Shown in pieces: positions 23,252 to 35,040 of a stretch of 64,000 nt of DNA. The DNA comes from Nageia nagi. Taxonomy: Eukaryota; Pinophyta. A program made the translations under genes and the position numbers. The stretch is taken from positions 162,688,001-162,752,000 of the forward strand of contig JBITNC010000001.1 in NCBI GenBank assembly GCA_050084985.1, written 5' to 3'. The notes beneath the pieces were generated by a model that was not told the origin of the DNA, made no database searches, and saw nothing but the letters and a program-made list of their open reading frames with translations. Position 1 is the first letter of the stretch. Every line of letters starts with the position of its first letter.

Positions 23252-23393
23252 TCTTTTCTAGCCAGTTGGATGGTCTTGACGCTGCCCGGCACACACCTTC
23301 AGATTGTTCTCTGCCCTCTCCACTCTGCAAGATGGGAACTGCAGACGAAACATCCTTGATAGTCGCCGGGCCATTCTTTTCGTCGACTTTTAT
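23232..23393 (-). other. Leader exon of the TIR gene (5' UTR plus first 20 coding bases)
   Basis: Bounded by an acceptor (TTGTTGTAG|AT at 23,393/23,394) and the donor at 23,231/23,232. 23,252-23,393 is untranslated in my model. Indels relative to copy 1 within this part are not multiples of three, which fits untranslated sequence. Confidence 0.65.
23258..23374 (-). CDS. Upstream open reading frame in the TIR leader
   Basis: 38 codons beginning MARRLSRMFRLQFPSCRVER, ending in TAG six bases before the proposed TIR start codon. The broken copy has an uORF at the matching ATG but it ends after 23 codons. A uORF ending this close could dampen or gate translation of the TIR protein. This is inference from position only. 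No family resemblance. Confidence 0.4.
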   Translation of the reverse strand: MARRLSRMFRLQFPSCRVERAENNLKVCAGQRQDHPTG

Positions 23394-23810
23394 CTACAAC
23401 AATTCAAGAACATTTTAAACATTAATTCGCATACCAATCCATAGGTAAATCAGGGGTATTTTATCCCATCCGCTTCGTTTGAAATCTTACTTCTGGATAA
23501 AAAGTAGCACCATACAGTTTGAAGCCAGAAGAAAAAGCGAATGTATTAGTTTTGAACAACAGTAATGGCGGATTTTGGCTATAAATCAATCTGCTACTCA
23601 TTTCCTACAATATCTTTTGTTTCCTCTAGCCAATTTCTATTCACGATCTACCCAGTGTAAAACGTTCCAAGACACTACAATCCCAATGTTAGAAAAGTAA
23701 ATAATCAAAATAGAACTTCAACTTTGCGATTGCGAGTAGGAGTTCTAGTTTAAAACGCAAGCTTGCGACCAGAAGGAGATATAGTTTCGAAAACAAGCAG
23801 TCTTAAAAGC

Positions 23811-24030
23811 CGTTGTGAAAAATGAAGATTTAAAGGCGAAGCAGGAAACTCACCTGAAAACCAATTGAATTGATTTGGCATGGAAATGGGTCTGAGGCGT
23901 AGGCGGTCTGCTACCCTGTCGTATCTTTCCCGAAAGCGCAGACTCCAGCGTAAAGGGGCGTGGCCAATCAGCTGTGAAAAATGAAGATATCATGGCGAAC
24001 TATCAAACTCACCTGAAAACCAAATCCGAT
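23811..24030 (-). repeat. Tandem-duplicated leader exon end with two CAG|GTGAGT donors
   Basis: The segment around TGGTTTTCAG|GTGAGTTT occurs at about 23,811-23,870 and again at about 23,970-24,030, about 160 bases apart. Each has a strong donor (at 23,853/23,854 and about 24,012/24,013). They look like alternative first-exon ends for the TIR gene. The copy at 8703-8770 upstream of the broken TIR gene is single. The outer version contains an ATG (24,042) opening a frame that runs through the leader exon out of frame with TIR. Confidence 0.6.
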
Positions 24031-24211
24031 TGCTCCTGGCATTCCAGCTTAACGAAGGAGGAACTGGAAGTATTATTAACTACAAACCACGAATACTCCT
24101 TAGGCAATTTGACTCAAGCAACAATTCTAAATACTAAAACCAAAGAAAAGACTTTCCCTCCTATTTTTACCTCGCTTCTTAAATGCTACATATTGCCTTC
24201 TCATTTGAACG

Positions 24212-24223
24212 TCATTATATAGG
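24212..24223 (-). promoter_or_regulatory. Putative TATA box of the TIR gene
   Basis: Minus strand CCTATATAATGA. It lies about 200 bases upstream of the outer leader donor, leaving room for a transcription start and a short first exon. Position and sequence fit a plant TATA box. No further evidence. Confidence 0.45.
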
Positions 24224-24226
24224 AAA

Positions 24227-24346
24227 AAAGAGCGAGATTCCTCTTCCCATCATCCCTTAAATTTCCGAGACAAGTAGTTCACTTCAAGGTGGGAAGACGG
24301 TGTCTCGGAAATTTAAGGGATGATGGGAAGAGGAGTCTCTCTCTTT
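24227..24346. repeat. Long near-perfect inverted repeat (hairpin)
   Basis: Arms 24,227-24,272 and 24,301-24,346 (46 bp, two mismatches; the inner 32 bp at 24,241-24,272 and 24,301-24,332 are perfect) around a 28-base loop. It lies immediately upstream of the TIR gene's TATA box. A transcript would fold into a long stem, as in young MIRNA or siRNA-producing loci. It could also be a fold-back DNA element. No target duplication was identified. Confidence 0.9.
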
Positions 24347-24951
24347 ACCAAGTCCTCACTTGATGTTCACTAAGTCATCACTTGATTTAAACATGGGACA
24401 GAGGAAAGAGAAGGAATATTCCAAACTCGCAGACGAAAAAGGAAGGGATATTAGGTAACAACAATTGGGACAGTGGACACCGCTAATGGTAAATCATTTT
24501 GTCAGAGAGGATTCTTCCCAAAACACAGAGCTGTGATCAAATTTGAAGCATTCGATGGCCTTCAAAGTCATTTTTACTTTTTCAAATAAGGATGATCTAA
24601 AAATTATTTGAAAAAAAAAAAAAATTCAAGTAAACTTTACAGTTTAAGGGTGATGTTAAATTTTAAATTTTAAAAGAAGGGTAAATTTCAAAATTATCCT
24701 GAAGAGATTAATTTTAAAATTAAAATATATATTAAATATAAATTATAGTTAATATATTGTAAAATATAAATTCATTTCTCATCATGATGATTTCTCATAA
24801 TTTGTATGCATTACTTTTGCAAGTAGTAGTTGGGATCAAATCGATGATTGATGGATTGATGATCTTCCATTATTCTCATATCAAAGCATTAATTGGCAAG
24901 TAACAAAGAAAACTTGTCAACCAAACCTTTTACTTTCACGAATCATAGATT

Positions 24952-25365
24952 ACACATAATATATTTTTAATTTATAACACTAACAATACACCCTAAAACT
25001 CCCCTCACTATTAATAGACTTCACACAACCTTCATGACTTTCCATGGTGGTTCATAGACTTCACATAATCTCTACGAATCTAAATGGTGGTGTCGTCAAG
25101 CCATGGTTGGGAAGTTAAGAGAGGCATTCGAGTTGAGTAGGGAAAGTCAATTCTTCATAGCCATCTTGGTAAATGCATCACAAATAATACATTTTTTATT
25201 TAAAACACTAATTGTAATGATCCAACCTATAACTCCTCTCACTGTTGACAGACTTCACACAACCTATACGAGTCTACATGGTGGTGTCATCATGCAATGG
25301 ATGGAAAGTGAAGAGAGGCATTCGTTGAGCAGAGGAAGTCAGTTATTCATAGCTTCTTGGTAAAT
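24952..25365. repeat. Imperfect tandem duplication, ~200-bp unit
   Basis: 24,952-25,180 and 25,181-25,365 share, in order, a TTTATTTA-type AT stretch, AGACTTCACACAACC, CATGGTGGT, GAGAGGCATTCG and CTTGGTAAATGCATC. The second unit lacks an internal part of the first. Confidence 0.75.
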
Positions 25366-27859
25366 GCATCTTTGATATCCTCTTATATATCTTTGCAAAT
25401 AGCTATGCACAATTTTTTGCAAATACCTTCAAAATTTCTAAAGGGCAAGTAAATCTTCTCTTTTTATTTTTCAACAAAACCAAGCCATGGAAAAGCTTAA
25501 CATAATCAATATAGTGCTTAGATTCACAATTTGACACATAAGATGGAAATAAGATTATAGAGTGTCATTAAGCATCCTACACTAAAAGAAAAAATGTTGT
25601 TAAAACATAATATAGACACTTGCAAGCATAGTAATATTTATCTTATTGTGCATGTGTAAAAGGATATTCATTAATATCCTCCAATCCATCTACATTCATA
25701 ACAAGTGATAAATTAACATAGTAATAGGGTAATTAGTACAAAAGAGGTTGTACCTCTAACACAATCTTTTGTATGCTCAAGTGATACAATGATTTGAGAA
25801 ATATCTAAACTCTTGTAAGATTTAAAAAGGATTTTATTTGTAATAGAACTTACAAACCCATAAAAACCTAGTAAAAAAAACCATGTAAAAATATTTATTA
25901 TTCATATTTACCACTTCAAAGTGAATGAGTGGACTAATTATTTGATGAATCCAACAAAAAATTCTATTGTTTGGTAGATGAGGAGAAAAATCTTAGACTT
26001 CAACCCATTTTTCCTGCAAGTATAAGGTTTATAATGGAATCCTTACATTGATAAGGGTATAGAAGCATTCATTATTCCTTGCCCAATTTTCATGTGGGTG
26101 GTTTAATTCATTATTATAATTTGATCAAAATAAAAACACCTTATATATTCCTACAAGTTTATATTAGGGAAAAACAAAGTAGATATGATAATCAAAAGAT
26201 GGGCATAATCCATTAAAGTTATCAATAGTACATGCCAACTTACATAAGATGTAATAAAATATGGTATCAAGTTTAGGCAACAATCCCACCATACTATACC
26301 AAAAATATAAGTTGTTACTCTTTGGATCCTTCGTATGAGACAGATTGAATGGTAAACCTTAGGTAAGTATTGGAGTAGGAATATGAGGAGCAACATCGTC
26401 ATAATTGAAGTAATTTCTCCTCTTTTTATGAGGTATGGTAGAATTAGCAAAAACATGATCTACATATTTATTAAAATAATCCAAAATCAAAATTGAAATT
26501 CTTATAATCACATAGATTAATGAAAACTATTAAAACATGAACATAATAATGAAATTTATTGAACTTGGGTGATAGAAAAAACTATTGTTGATACTCATTT
26601 CTTTTTAAGTATGATCTATAAATTTATTTACAATAAAAATAATTTATACAACTATACAATTATAGTTTTGATAACTTGCTTATGTATTTTAAAAATGAAG
26701 ATGGGATATAAATAAGCCACTCTTACCTATGAAACTTGTAGGATGAAAAATATATCAAACTAGAAGCCATTGAGGGATCCTAGATAATGGAGGGCAATTA
26801 ATTTGGCATCCTAGACTAATTTCCTATATCCAACAATAAAATATTCCATATACACATAAGCAAGCTCGAGTTGCAACCAAATATGATACAAGTACATGGC
26901 ATCACTGACATAGTAGATAACAACAACCATCAAAGGAAATCTTACATCTATGTATAGACATATTAAGTCCTTACATGATTCTTAAAAAACTTAATGAAAT
27001 TTTTTATATTATTTCATGAAGGACAATGTTTTATAAATAATTCAAATAAAGGATGGTATAATTTTTAAAACTTCTTTAAAGAAGGGCATCATAAAAATTA
27101 ATGCTTAAAAAAATTGAAGTAGCCCTTAAAATTTAATCCCTAGTAGAAAGGGCATATTTTTTTCTTAGAGAACAAAGTTATTGTAGTTATAAATAACTTA
27201 TGATTGTATGAATTATGGCTATTCTCTAAAAATGAGGATGTGTTAGTTTTTCTTACGAACCTTCATTGAAAGTTTATGCAATTAAGGGAGGATTAAATTC
27301 TTGGAATCACATCATGACTTAAGCTATAAAGTGGAACATCTTACCAATTGAGTGAATGAAAATGGGTGGTTTTCTTGATGTTATGATATATTAATCTCCA
27401 TTCCAAAACACTCAAAGTCTTAGACTTTGGAAAGAATTAGATAAGTTGATAAAAATAAGCTAATAAGAAGTAATAATTTTGTGCATAAGAAGGATAATTA
27501 TGTATGTTACATGAAAGAGCATATCATGACCATCACTACAAGAGATTTTCAACCTCCTACATTAGTCTAAACTTTGTACTTATTGGAAAATGCTTCTTAA
27601 CCAACATACATCTTGTCTACTAGAATATGCATCCTACTAGTTCAGAAAGGATCTGGAGTTGTCTAGCTAAGGGAGTTTTTGCCCCCTTGATAACATGATA
27701 ATGGTGTGTAGATTATGACATTCTAACACATCAAATGAAAAATTTTGTCGATCTCATCCACTTTTCAATGAGGATCCAAGTATATTCCTAAAACTAATTT
27801 ATCAAACTTAATATATATAAAAAAAAAACTTGGCTACATCTTCGTGAAGTTAAAACTAC

Positions 27860-28200
27860 ATATAAATTTTGTGAATATGCATGTGAATTTTTTTTCATTT
27901 TTACATATTCACTAAAATAATATGTCATATATACAAAACTAAAGTTTCATGAATATGTAAACCTAAATTTAAAAAAAGAACTTTGATGTATATTCACTAA
28001 AGTAATATATCATATTCATAAAACTAACATATAGCATTTGTCTTGAAAATATGTAAACCTAGATTTAAAAAAAAAAGAAACCTTTATCATATATTGATCA
28101 AACTAAAATTTATTATTAGTTTTGTGAATATGTAAATGTGAAAAAACCCAACCATATATTCATGAAACTAAAATTAAATATTAGTTTCATGAATCTATAG
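27860..28200. repeat. AT-rich repeats with short palindromes
   Basis: About four loosely repeated ~100-bp units containing GTGAATATGTAAACCTA and TATTCACTAAA-type motifs. A clean palindrome ATTCATGAAACTA / TAGTTTCATGAAT lies at 28,158-28,170 and 28,182-28,194 (13 of 13 paired). Confidence 0.6.
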
Positions 28201-28409
28201 ATTTTTTTTTTAAAGTGGAACATACTTCCTAAGGACACCAATGTTAAGGATGTTGAGAATGTGCCATTAATGCATGCTAGTAGGCTTATTTCAACCATGA
28301 AAAAAACTAACCCTATCTTATTATCTCATTCACTTAGTTGACCCCAAAACCCTGACTTGCAAAGCTTTGAAGAACCTACAAGAAATAATATTTCCTAAAT
28401 CAAAATCTA

Positions 28410-29780
28410 ACCAAGCTATAAAAGTAAGTATTGAAAATCCTTTTTTATTATATTTACATGATTTATAATTAATGAATTTACATTTGCACCATTTGTTTTA
28501 GTAAATGATATTTTGAATACATGTATACAAGGGTAAATACAACAACAACATTCACTAAAAACCCATGTTGTGCATATCTTATGACCATTGTAGCCCCTGC
28601 AACTATATATTGACAAGGAATATATATTTTTGTAAGAAACTTATTTATGTTGTGTCTCATTAAAAATATGTGTATCCTTTAATTAAGCAATATTTTGTGT
28701 ATTTGTGTGATTTACAATTAATGAATTTACATCTTATCAAATATTTTTTATGATATTTTGTATACATTTATACCAAGGTAAACACAATAACAACATTCAA
28801 TGAAAATCCATTTTCAACTACTCTTGTGTCAAATAATTTATCAACCTTTTTGTATTGTTCAAAATTTTCCATACATACATATCTACCAAGAAACTCATAA
28901 TAACATTCGATGAAAACCCATTTTCAAGTACTCTTTAATAGATGAAAATATTTGATAAAACCCCATTGTGAAATAGTTTTTGAGCCTTACATATTGTTCC
29001 ATATTTTGTATACTTGTCTATCAAGGCATTCACAACAATAATATTTGATGAAAAACTAGTTTCAACCACTTTTTTATGGATGTTTATACCTAAAAACCCA
29101 TTTTGTGCATATCTTGAGATCATTGCATTCCATTGGATTGCATTTTTATTAGGTATTTTATCAAATAATTTAATCATTTTAGTTCATTAAATAATATTTA
29201 CATCATGCATATTGCAAACTATTATTGTGCATCTTGTGTATAATTAAAAATTTACATTATAGAATAGTATATATATATTACATGGAACAAGAATAATACA
29301 TATATTTTTCATGTAAGTAGATCACATACTTATCCATTTCCACATGATGTCAAGGATGTACTATTAATGTATGCAAAAACTACGTAGAATACATACTTTT
29401 ATAAATGAAATTTCATCGACTATAAACTCTTTGATCTAATGAAACACTTGAGAAATAATCATAAAAAAGCAATGTTTGTGTTAAATCCTAGTTACAAATA
29501 TATAATAATTACATGACATATTTTAATTATTTCTCATTTATAAATGTCATGAATTTATTATATCAAACTTGAAAAACCCTTTTTGTTATTATCTTGTGAT
29601 CATTGCATTCCATTGGATTGCATTTTGATAATTTATTTTATAAAATAATTTAATCCTTTTAGTCTATTAAATAATAATTGCATCATATGTCTTGGTATTC
29701 ATAATAAAAATATTTTATAAAAATACCATTTTCAACTATTACTTAATGAACATCCATACTTTCTTCTAGAACTCCCATTA
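28410..29780 (-). pseudogene. Pentatricopeptide-repeat (PPR) protein graveyard
   Basis: Several decayed PPR units on the minus strand. Best at 28,935-29,177: LFDKIPNKNAIQWNAMISRY and NALIDKYTKYGTICKAQKLF, matching the plant PLS-type pattern (LFDxMPxxNxxxWNAMI, NALIDMYxKCGxIxxAxxLF). Other units: IRYAQHGFL and LVYMYSKYH at 28,478-28,616, and NAIQWNAMI followed by two stops around 29,590-29,630. PPR proteins bind organelle RNA. This locus is too broken to be active. The nearly repeated DNA around 28,790-28,930 suggests units also duplicated after decay began. Confidence 0.75.
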
Positions 29781-31500
29781 TGCCACTATTGATCAAGATT
29801 ATGTAATATTCACATGTCCATGAATCACAAACAATCGAGTCACAAAGGATGAACATCTTTTCATTGTTCAACCTTTGGTATGTAGGTCGATACCTTATCT
29901 ATTAGGCCAAAGTCCTCTTAGGGGAGGTTCTACTACACTACTGTATGAAGGCATAGGGTTCATGAAAGAGATAAAAGATAAGAGTGCAAGAAAGTAATTA
30001 AAATTAGCTTCCTTGACTAGCACAAGCTTCCTTAAGTATAATGATTGGAAGAACATACAAATTAATAACTACAAATTGTATCACCTTAACTAGCAATCAT
30101 ATCTAGATATGACACTAATAAACACTAACTCAATATTTATCCATGAAGACATGAAGCATACACAATAATTTAAGCACACATGTGAAGAAATAATTGATTA
30201 AATATCAAACATGTCATACTTATATTCAAAAAATAATCTTATTTACATTAAAGAGGGAAAACACTTAAATGTTAAATCCTTATTACATTGAATTTCCTCC
30301 TATTTTTAGGTATAATTGTATCAAAATATTTTGACTAAACTTAATTTTAAGTACTATTAATGACCATTAATTGGTTACATTAAAGCTACCCTTTAAAGAA
30401 AACTATTCATGGTTATATTAATCTAATCATGCTCTTTAGTTGTTCCACTCCTCAAGTTGACTCTTTTAATGGTTATTATCACTATCACAACTTGTTCTAC
30501 TCTTAAGGTCTCTTTTAGGATAAACTTTGACTTCTACACCCTTTTGGGAGTTAGAGTTCTAATTTTTTCTATCATCACTCTTTCTCTCTATAATTAGTTC
30601 AAAACTAGTTATCACAGCTTCGTTGATATCATCACTCTAGTATATTGGTTATCTAGACATATGCATGTATTCATCATCCTCAATTAGAATCTAAATCTTT
30701 ACTAGATTTTTAACTTCCTTTTAATGATGTCATCATCCTCTTCCACCAAATATTAATACAAAACTAGCTATTCTAGTCTTACTGACATTATCACTTTAGT
30801 TGATTGACTATCTAAGATTTCACATGCCTTTTGTACTTTCATATTGTAGTTTTAAATGCCTCCCAATTGTTAGACTTGATGTTGTCAACATCACTTACTT
30901 CAAACCCCTAAAATTAGTTTAAATTTTACTTTCTTAGTCTAAGTGATGTTATTTGTGAGGGGATTCCAAGGCCTTTGTTATTTTCTTTACTAATACCATT
31001 CTTTATCTCTAATGATGTCATTTTTTTCATCAATTAGTATTATCTATTGATCCTCTACCCATCAGGTGCTAACATCATTATTTGGAGACTCCTAAATTTA
31101 GAGTATTTTAAGCACCTTTACCACCTAATTTATTTGATTGTTCTACTTACTAATATCATCACTCATAATCAATCAATATTTCTCTTTTCCTTGTGTTTAA
31201 GCTTTTACATGAGTCAAGAAGTGTTTCTATAGCACATATTCAAAATATTTCATACTTAGATCCTTAAAATACAAAATTCACCATTATAGTATTTATATAT
31301 ACATTTGAAAACTTTTAGAAGAGATATTTTAATAAAACCATAGGAATTATATGGACATAACTCTATTGTTGTATATTGAAATTTGCAACTACTTATGCCC
31401 ATTCTTATGAAAGAGGTTAAAAAAACATAACTAGATTACAGTCCATTACAAGTACTCTATTCACCTTCTTGTAGGATATGTATTTATATCTTTGAATGGT
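29781..31500. other. Non-coding or unrecognisable DNA
   Basis: AT-rich with no family I can name. It may include the eroded end of the coding remnant described at 31,500-33,545. Confidence 0.4.
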
Positions 31501-33545
31501 ATCCTTGGTTTTTTATAATAAATAACTCTTATCAATCAAAACAAATATATCCTCATTAGAATGTAGGACTTACCTTACTACAAACTCAATTGCATCATGA
31601 GCTATTGTGATGATGGAGGTTTGATGTTCTATTTCTATCATTGGGGTTTTGTATTACCTCCAGAAATTAGAGACCCCTTCAATTGCAAAGGCATTTAGTT
31701 ATTCTTGCATAGTATTGAGATATTGTTAAAACTCCTTCTTGCATCCTTGACTCTCCATGGTGATATTTTCTACATATATTCTATCAATTAAGATAGGCCC
31801 TTGAGCTCTTGTGCAATTTTAGCCTAGTACATATTCTTAAAATTAGTTACAATATCAACACTAAATTTAATTGTGCTCTACAAGGTCAATATTTATTGAT
31901 TAAATGTATTTATATTCCTATCTTTTGAGGTTACTATATTAGCCTGATTCATAATCTTAACATCCCTTTATCGAATTATGTGTTAAGATACTTGGTCATC
32001 CTTTTACATTAGCTCAACTTCTTTAGAATCAATCTCAACATGCTTTTAAGCCAATTCATTTATCTTAGATATTATTTCCTCATTATTTTTGGCCTATTCA
32101 ACTTTTCATTATATGTGCATTCTTTTTCTTGGTTTCCCCTTCTTTCTAAGCTAACACCACCTTCATTGGTCATAATTATTTCTCTACTTATGTAGGATAT
32201 CCAATCTTTTCCATAAAGGCTTCCTCATTCTTTTTTAGTCCTTAACAGATGATGTCTAACCAATGGCATAGGTTAGATCTTTAACTTACTTGGTTAGTGC
32301 CTTGACCTGCTCTTTTGCAGTGTTCACTTAAGTAGTTAGGTGAGTGCTTATATCCACCTCTTTCTTGTACTTCAATTCATAGATCATGGAATATATTTTC
32401 ACCAAATCCATGGAGGTTTGAAGAAACCTATTTTTATTATCTTAGGATATATTCACATAATTTATCTCAATAGCAATAATGGTTACTCATAAAGTATCTC
32501 CCACAAGTGTGTCCTACATGGTAGTCATATGTAGCTTCTTCCATTTCATATCAATTTGGCTTTGTAATTGAATTTGACCTTTAGGGTTCAATATGCTCTT
32601 CATTTTCTTATATTACCATCTCATTTATCCCTTTTGTATCTCCTAATATTACAAAAATATGGATTTGGTCGAAACTTATTATCCTCCAATTGACATAAAT
32701 GATGAGATGGTTGTTGATGTATGCATTATTTTGGATGGGATGGGGATAACAGTTGATCCAATTATTTGGAGTAGAGTAGAGATGGGCTTGATAGTATGGA
32801 TTATGGTATGCATTTGGGTTGAAATTATAGAGGCTTTTGAGATGCTTAAATCTATAGGTTGGGGAATTTATTAGGTGATTGGGGAATAATGGATGACCTA
32901 GGATATAGCTTGACTTGTGAATGGGGAGGATGGTATGGGTGATTGAGTAGATTGAGTAGGTTTCCTTAATGTAATTTGAAATTGATGTGAGGTGGTAGTA
33001 TTTGTAGAACAATTATATCAACATGAGGGAGAGTAAAACTTGGAGTATGCATACCTAGGGTATTGGTGGTGGAATCTTTAGTTTGCATCTTCTATTTTGG
33101 GATTCTTTCTTTCTTCAAGATATTATTTTTATTATGGTGGTGAGATCTTTTCTTTTTTAGTGCATGATAACCTAGTTATTGTTCTATGAGACTCTCTTTA
33201 TTTTGGGACCTCCTCTTATGGAGAGAGGTTTCCTCTATTAAGATTTATTCATCAACCACTTTTGGATCTTTGGCCTCTTCCTCATAATCATAATCTTCAC
33301 CACCCAATTCTACACCTTCATACTTATCATCCTTATCATATTGATCATGAAATTAACTAAATTTTGATACATATCATTTACCATAGAGCCATCTTAGATT
33401 TTGCTTTTGTTTTGTATTGAACAAAAGCATGTTGCTTGTTAGTGGACCAACCACTTTTCCTTAGCTATTTCATCAATATCTTTCCCAATGTTGAACATAT
33501 GTGTTAAAACTTATTTTCCTTTGTATATAAGTCTCTCTATGCAGG
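31500..33545 (-). pseudogene. Decayed coding region of unknown family
   Basis: On the minus strand a protein-like signal persists despite many stops. It includes an acidic stretch (about 33,240-33,340, YEGVELGGEDYDYEEEAKD), a Pro/Ser/His/Tyr-rich part (32,650-33,010) and a coiled-coil-like stretch (32,281-32,420: SMIYELKYKKEVDISTHLTT stop VNTAKEQVKALTK). Several stops sit where Gln would fit (CAA or CAG to TAA or TAG). The Gypsy element inserted at 33,551 appears to split it. The minus strand at 58,681-59,000 reads as the upstream part. I do not recognise the family. A mobile-element-associated ORF is one possibility. Confidence 0.45.
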
Positions 33546-33550
33546 GAGAG

Positions 33551-34337
33551 TGTTGATATGTGTTTTGGTATCACCTAGGGTTTTACTCTAAATGAACTAA
33601 AAAGACATAAATATTTATTGTATGATTTATCTAAGCTAATTAACTCAAATAAACATAGATGAATAAGGGAATTCAATAATGCAGTAATAGGATAAAAATT
33701 ACATTAATGTCAACATGTAAACCAAAGCTATACACACTAAAAAGGAAGGAATCAAATGAAAGATAAATACTTGTGTCATTACCTATGTTGATGTCGAGGA
33801 TATGATATACGAAATTGTCAAAGAGTAGTGACCTTGTTGTGTGAATCCTATGGCCAGCTGTAGAAGAAACACTAGTATGGAAATGGATCTTTGAGAGCTC
33901 AGTACAAGTGCAAACATTCTTGACGAATGAGGTTCATAAATAAGGATCTATGATAATATAGATGATGATAAGTCAAACCAAGCATATGATCATAGAAGTG
34001 GATAATAAATATTCTCTCGAGTGATGCTAAGATTCCAATCTCAATAAGCAACACTTAGAAATACCTAAGTATAGGTTACTAGCTATTGAGATGTAATCTT
34101 GATATGCCTTCCCTAAGTTAGAGATACTTGCATTTATATTAAGTGTGATTCATCATTTTACCCCTTGAATATTGGTTGAAGCTTTCACAATGTATCTAAC
34201 ATAGAACATAGGAACACAACTTAAGAAATATGTGATAATAAAATAAAATATGACTAAAATGTGATTAAATGTGATCAATTGTGTAAAGTTGCACCTAAGT
34301 GGGACCGTATTAAGGAGACAATTTTTAGGTGTCAACA
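33551..34337 (-). repeat. Gypsy-1 3' LTR
   Basis: 787 bp with terminal inverted TGTTGA/TCAACA. Pairs with 57,869-58,680 along its whole length with scattered substitutions (shared CACCTAGGGTTTTACTCTAA versus TACCTAGGGTTTTACTCTAA). Confidence 0.88.
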
Positions 34338-34340
34338 AAT

Positions 34341-34348
34341 GCCCCCCT
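34341..34348 (-). other. Gypsy-1 polypurine tract
   Basis: Minus strand AAAGGGGGGC, three bases before the 3' LTR start TGTTGACACC. Confidence 0.8.
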
Positions 34349-34785
34349 TTGTAAGTATAATGAAATTGAATCTTGAAATGGCATTATACTTACAATGGAA
34401 GTAAAGGTAAAGAGAATAAAAATTTGATACTTCCCTAATTTAACTATCCGAATCATCAAGGATTTGATGATGTATATTTTCCCCTCTTTGCCTTGGTTGT
34501 GAGATGTAATAGTTTGCATGTAGTAGAATCAACCAAAAGGAAAGAATGAAACCTAAAAATGATAGGTAGATACTCCCAAGCACATATATGATTGTTAACT
34601 CATAAAATATATAGTAGTGATAGTAAAAGAGAACATCATAGTATTTCATCCAATGATATAGCAATAAGGGAGCAAGGATGAAATTGATATAATATGCATG
34701 CATTATGTTGAGAATATTAAATACAAAAATACTCAATGTTTCATTCTTATATGAATACATAGGAAATCATGATAAAGTTGTGTTC

Positions 34786-35040
34786 ACATCATCATGGCGT
34801 ACATGCCCCATTCTTATATGGAACACATGCAAACAAAATCATATATATTAACATCATCATGAGGTACATTACCCATTCCTAGATGCAACATATGAACCAA
34901 GAACAACATCGTGACAGTTAGTTCAAATCTAATTGATAAAAGTGACTCAAAGACATGGCTAGTTTGAATATTTCTCAATCATGTTATATGGTATGTTATT
35001 TGACATCATAAGGTACATGTCCCATTCTTAGATGTGGTTT
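34786..35040 (-). repeat. Short repeats in the Gypsy-1 3' untranslated region
   Basis: Three imperfect copies of CATCATNAGGTACATNCCCC plus ATTCTTAGATG, near 34,787, 34,852 and 35,005. The last two are separated by another repeated phrase (AAGGTGACTCAATGA / AAAGTGACTCAAAGA). Repeats at this position, between the last ORF and the polypurine tract, are typical of Tat-lineage Gypsy elements. Confidence 0.65.

Larger units (their letters stand above)
22298..23870 (-). repeat. TIR-gene segmental duplicate, copy 2
   Basis: Counterpart of 7228-8790 in the same orientation. Copy 2 keeps the reading frame and the splice signals. Confidence 0.85.
24347..28409. other. AT-rich non-coding region
   Basis: No gene recognised. 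It contains the duplicated block at 24,952-25,365 and the AT-rich repeats at 27,860-28,200. Short open frames (for example 26,151-26,456 minus) show no family features. A CACTACAAGAG string at 27,534 resembles a CACTA transposon end, but I found no partner. Confidence 0.5.

Noticed and set aside
23052-23330. Minus-strand 92-codon ORF upstream of the TIR exon as a separate protein
   Set aside because: It crosses the splice donor and intron of the TIR gene. Relative to copy 1 the frame is not conserved, and the region is better explained as leader exon plus intron.
32608-33012. 134-codon minus-strand ORF as an intact gene
   Set aside because: Composition is odd (His, Tyr, Asn, Pro rich) and the neighbouring frames read as a longer decayed protein. 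I treat it as part of that remnant.
25580-33162. CACTAAAAGAAAAAATG at 25,580 and CTTTTTTAGTG at 33,162 as ends of a 7.6-kb CACTA transposon
   Set aside because: The ends pair only loosely and the 3-base flanks differ (CTA versus CAT). No subterminal repeats or transposase seen.
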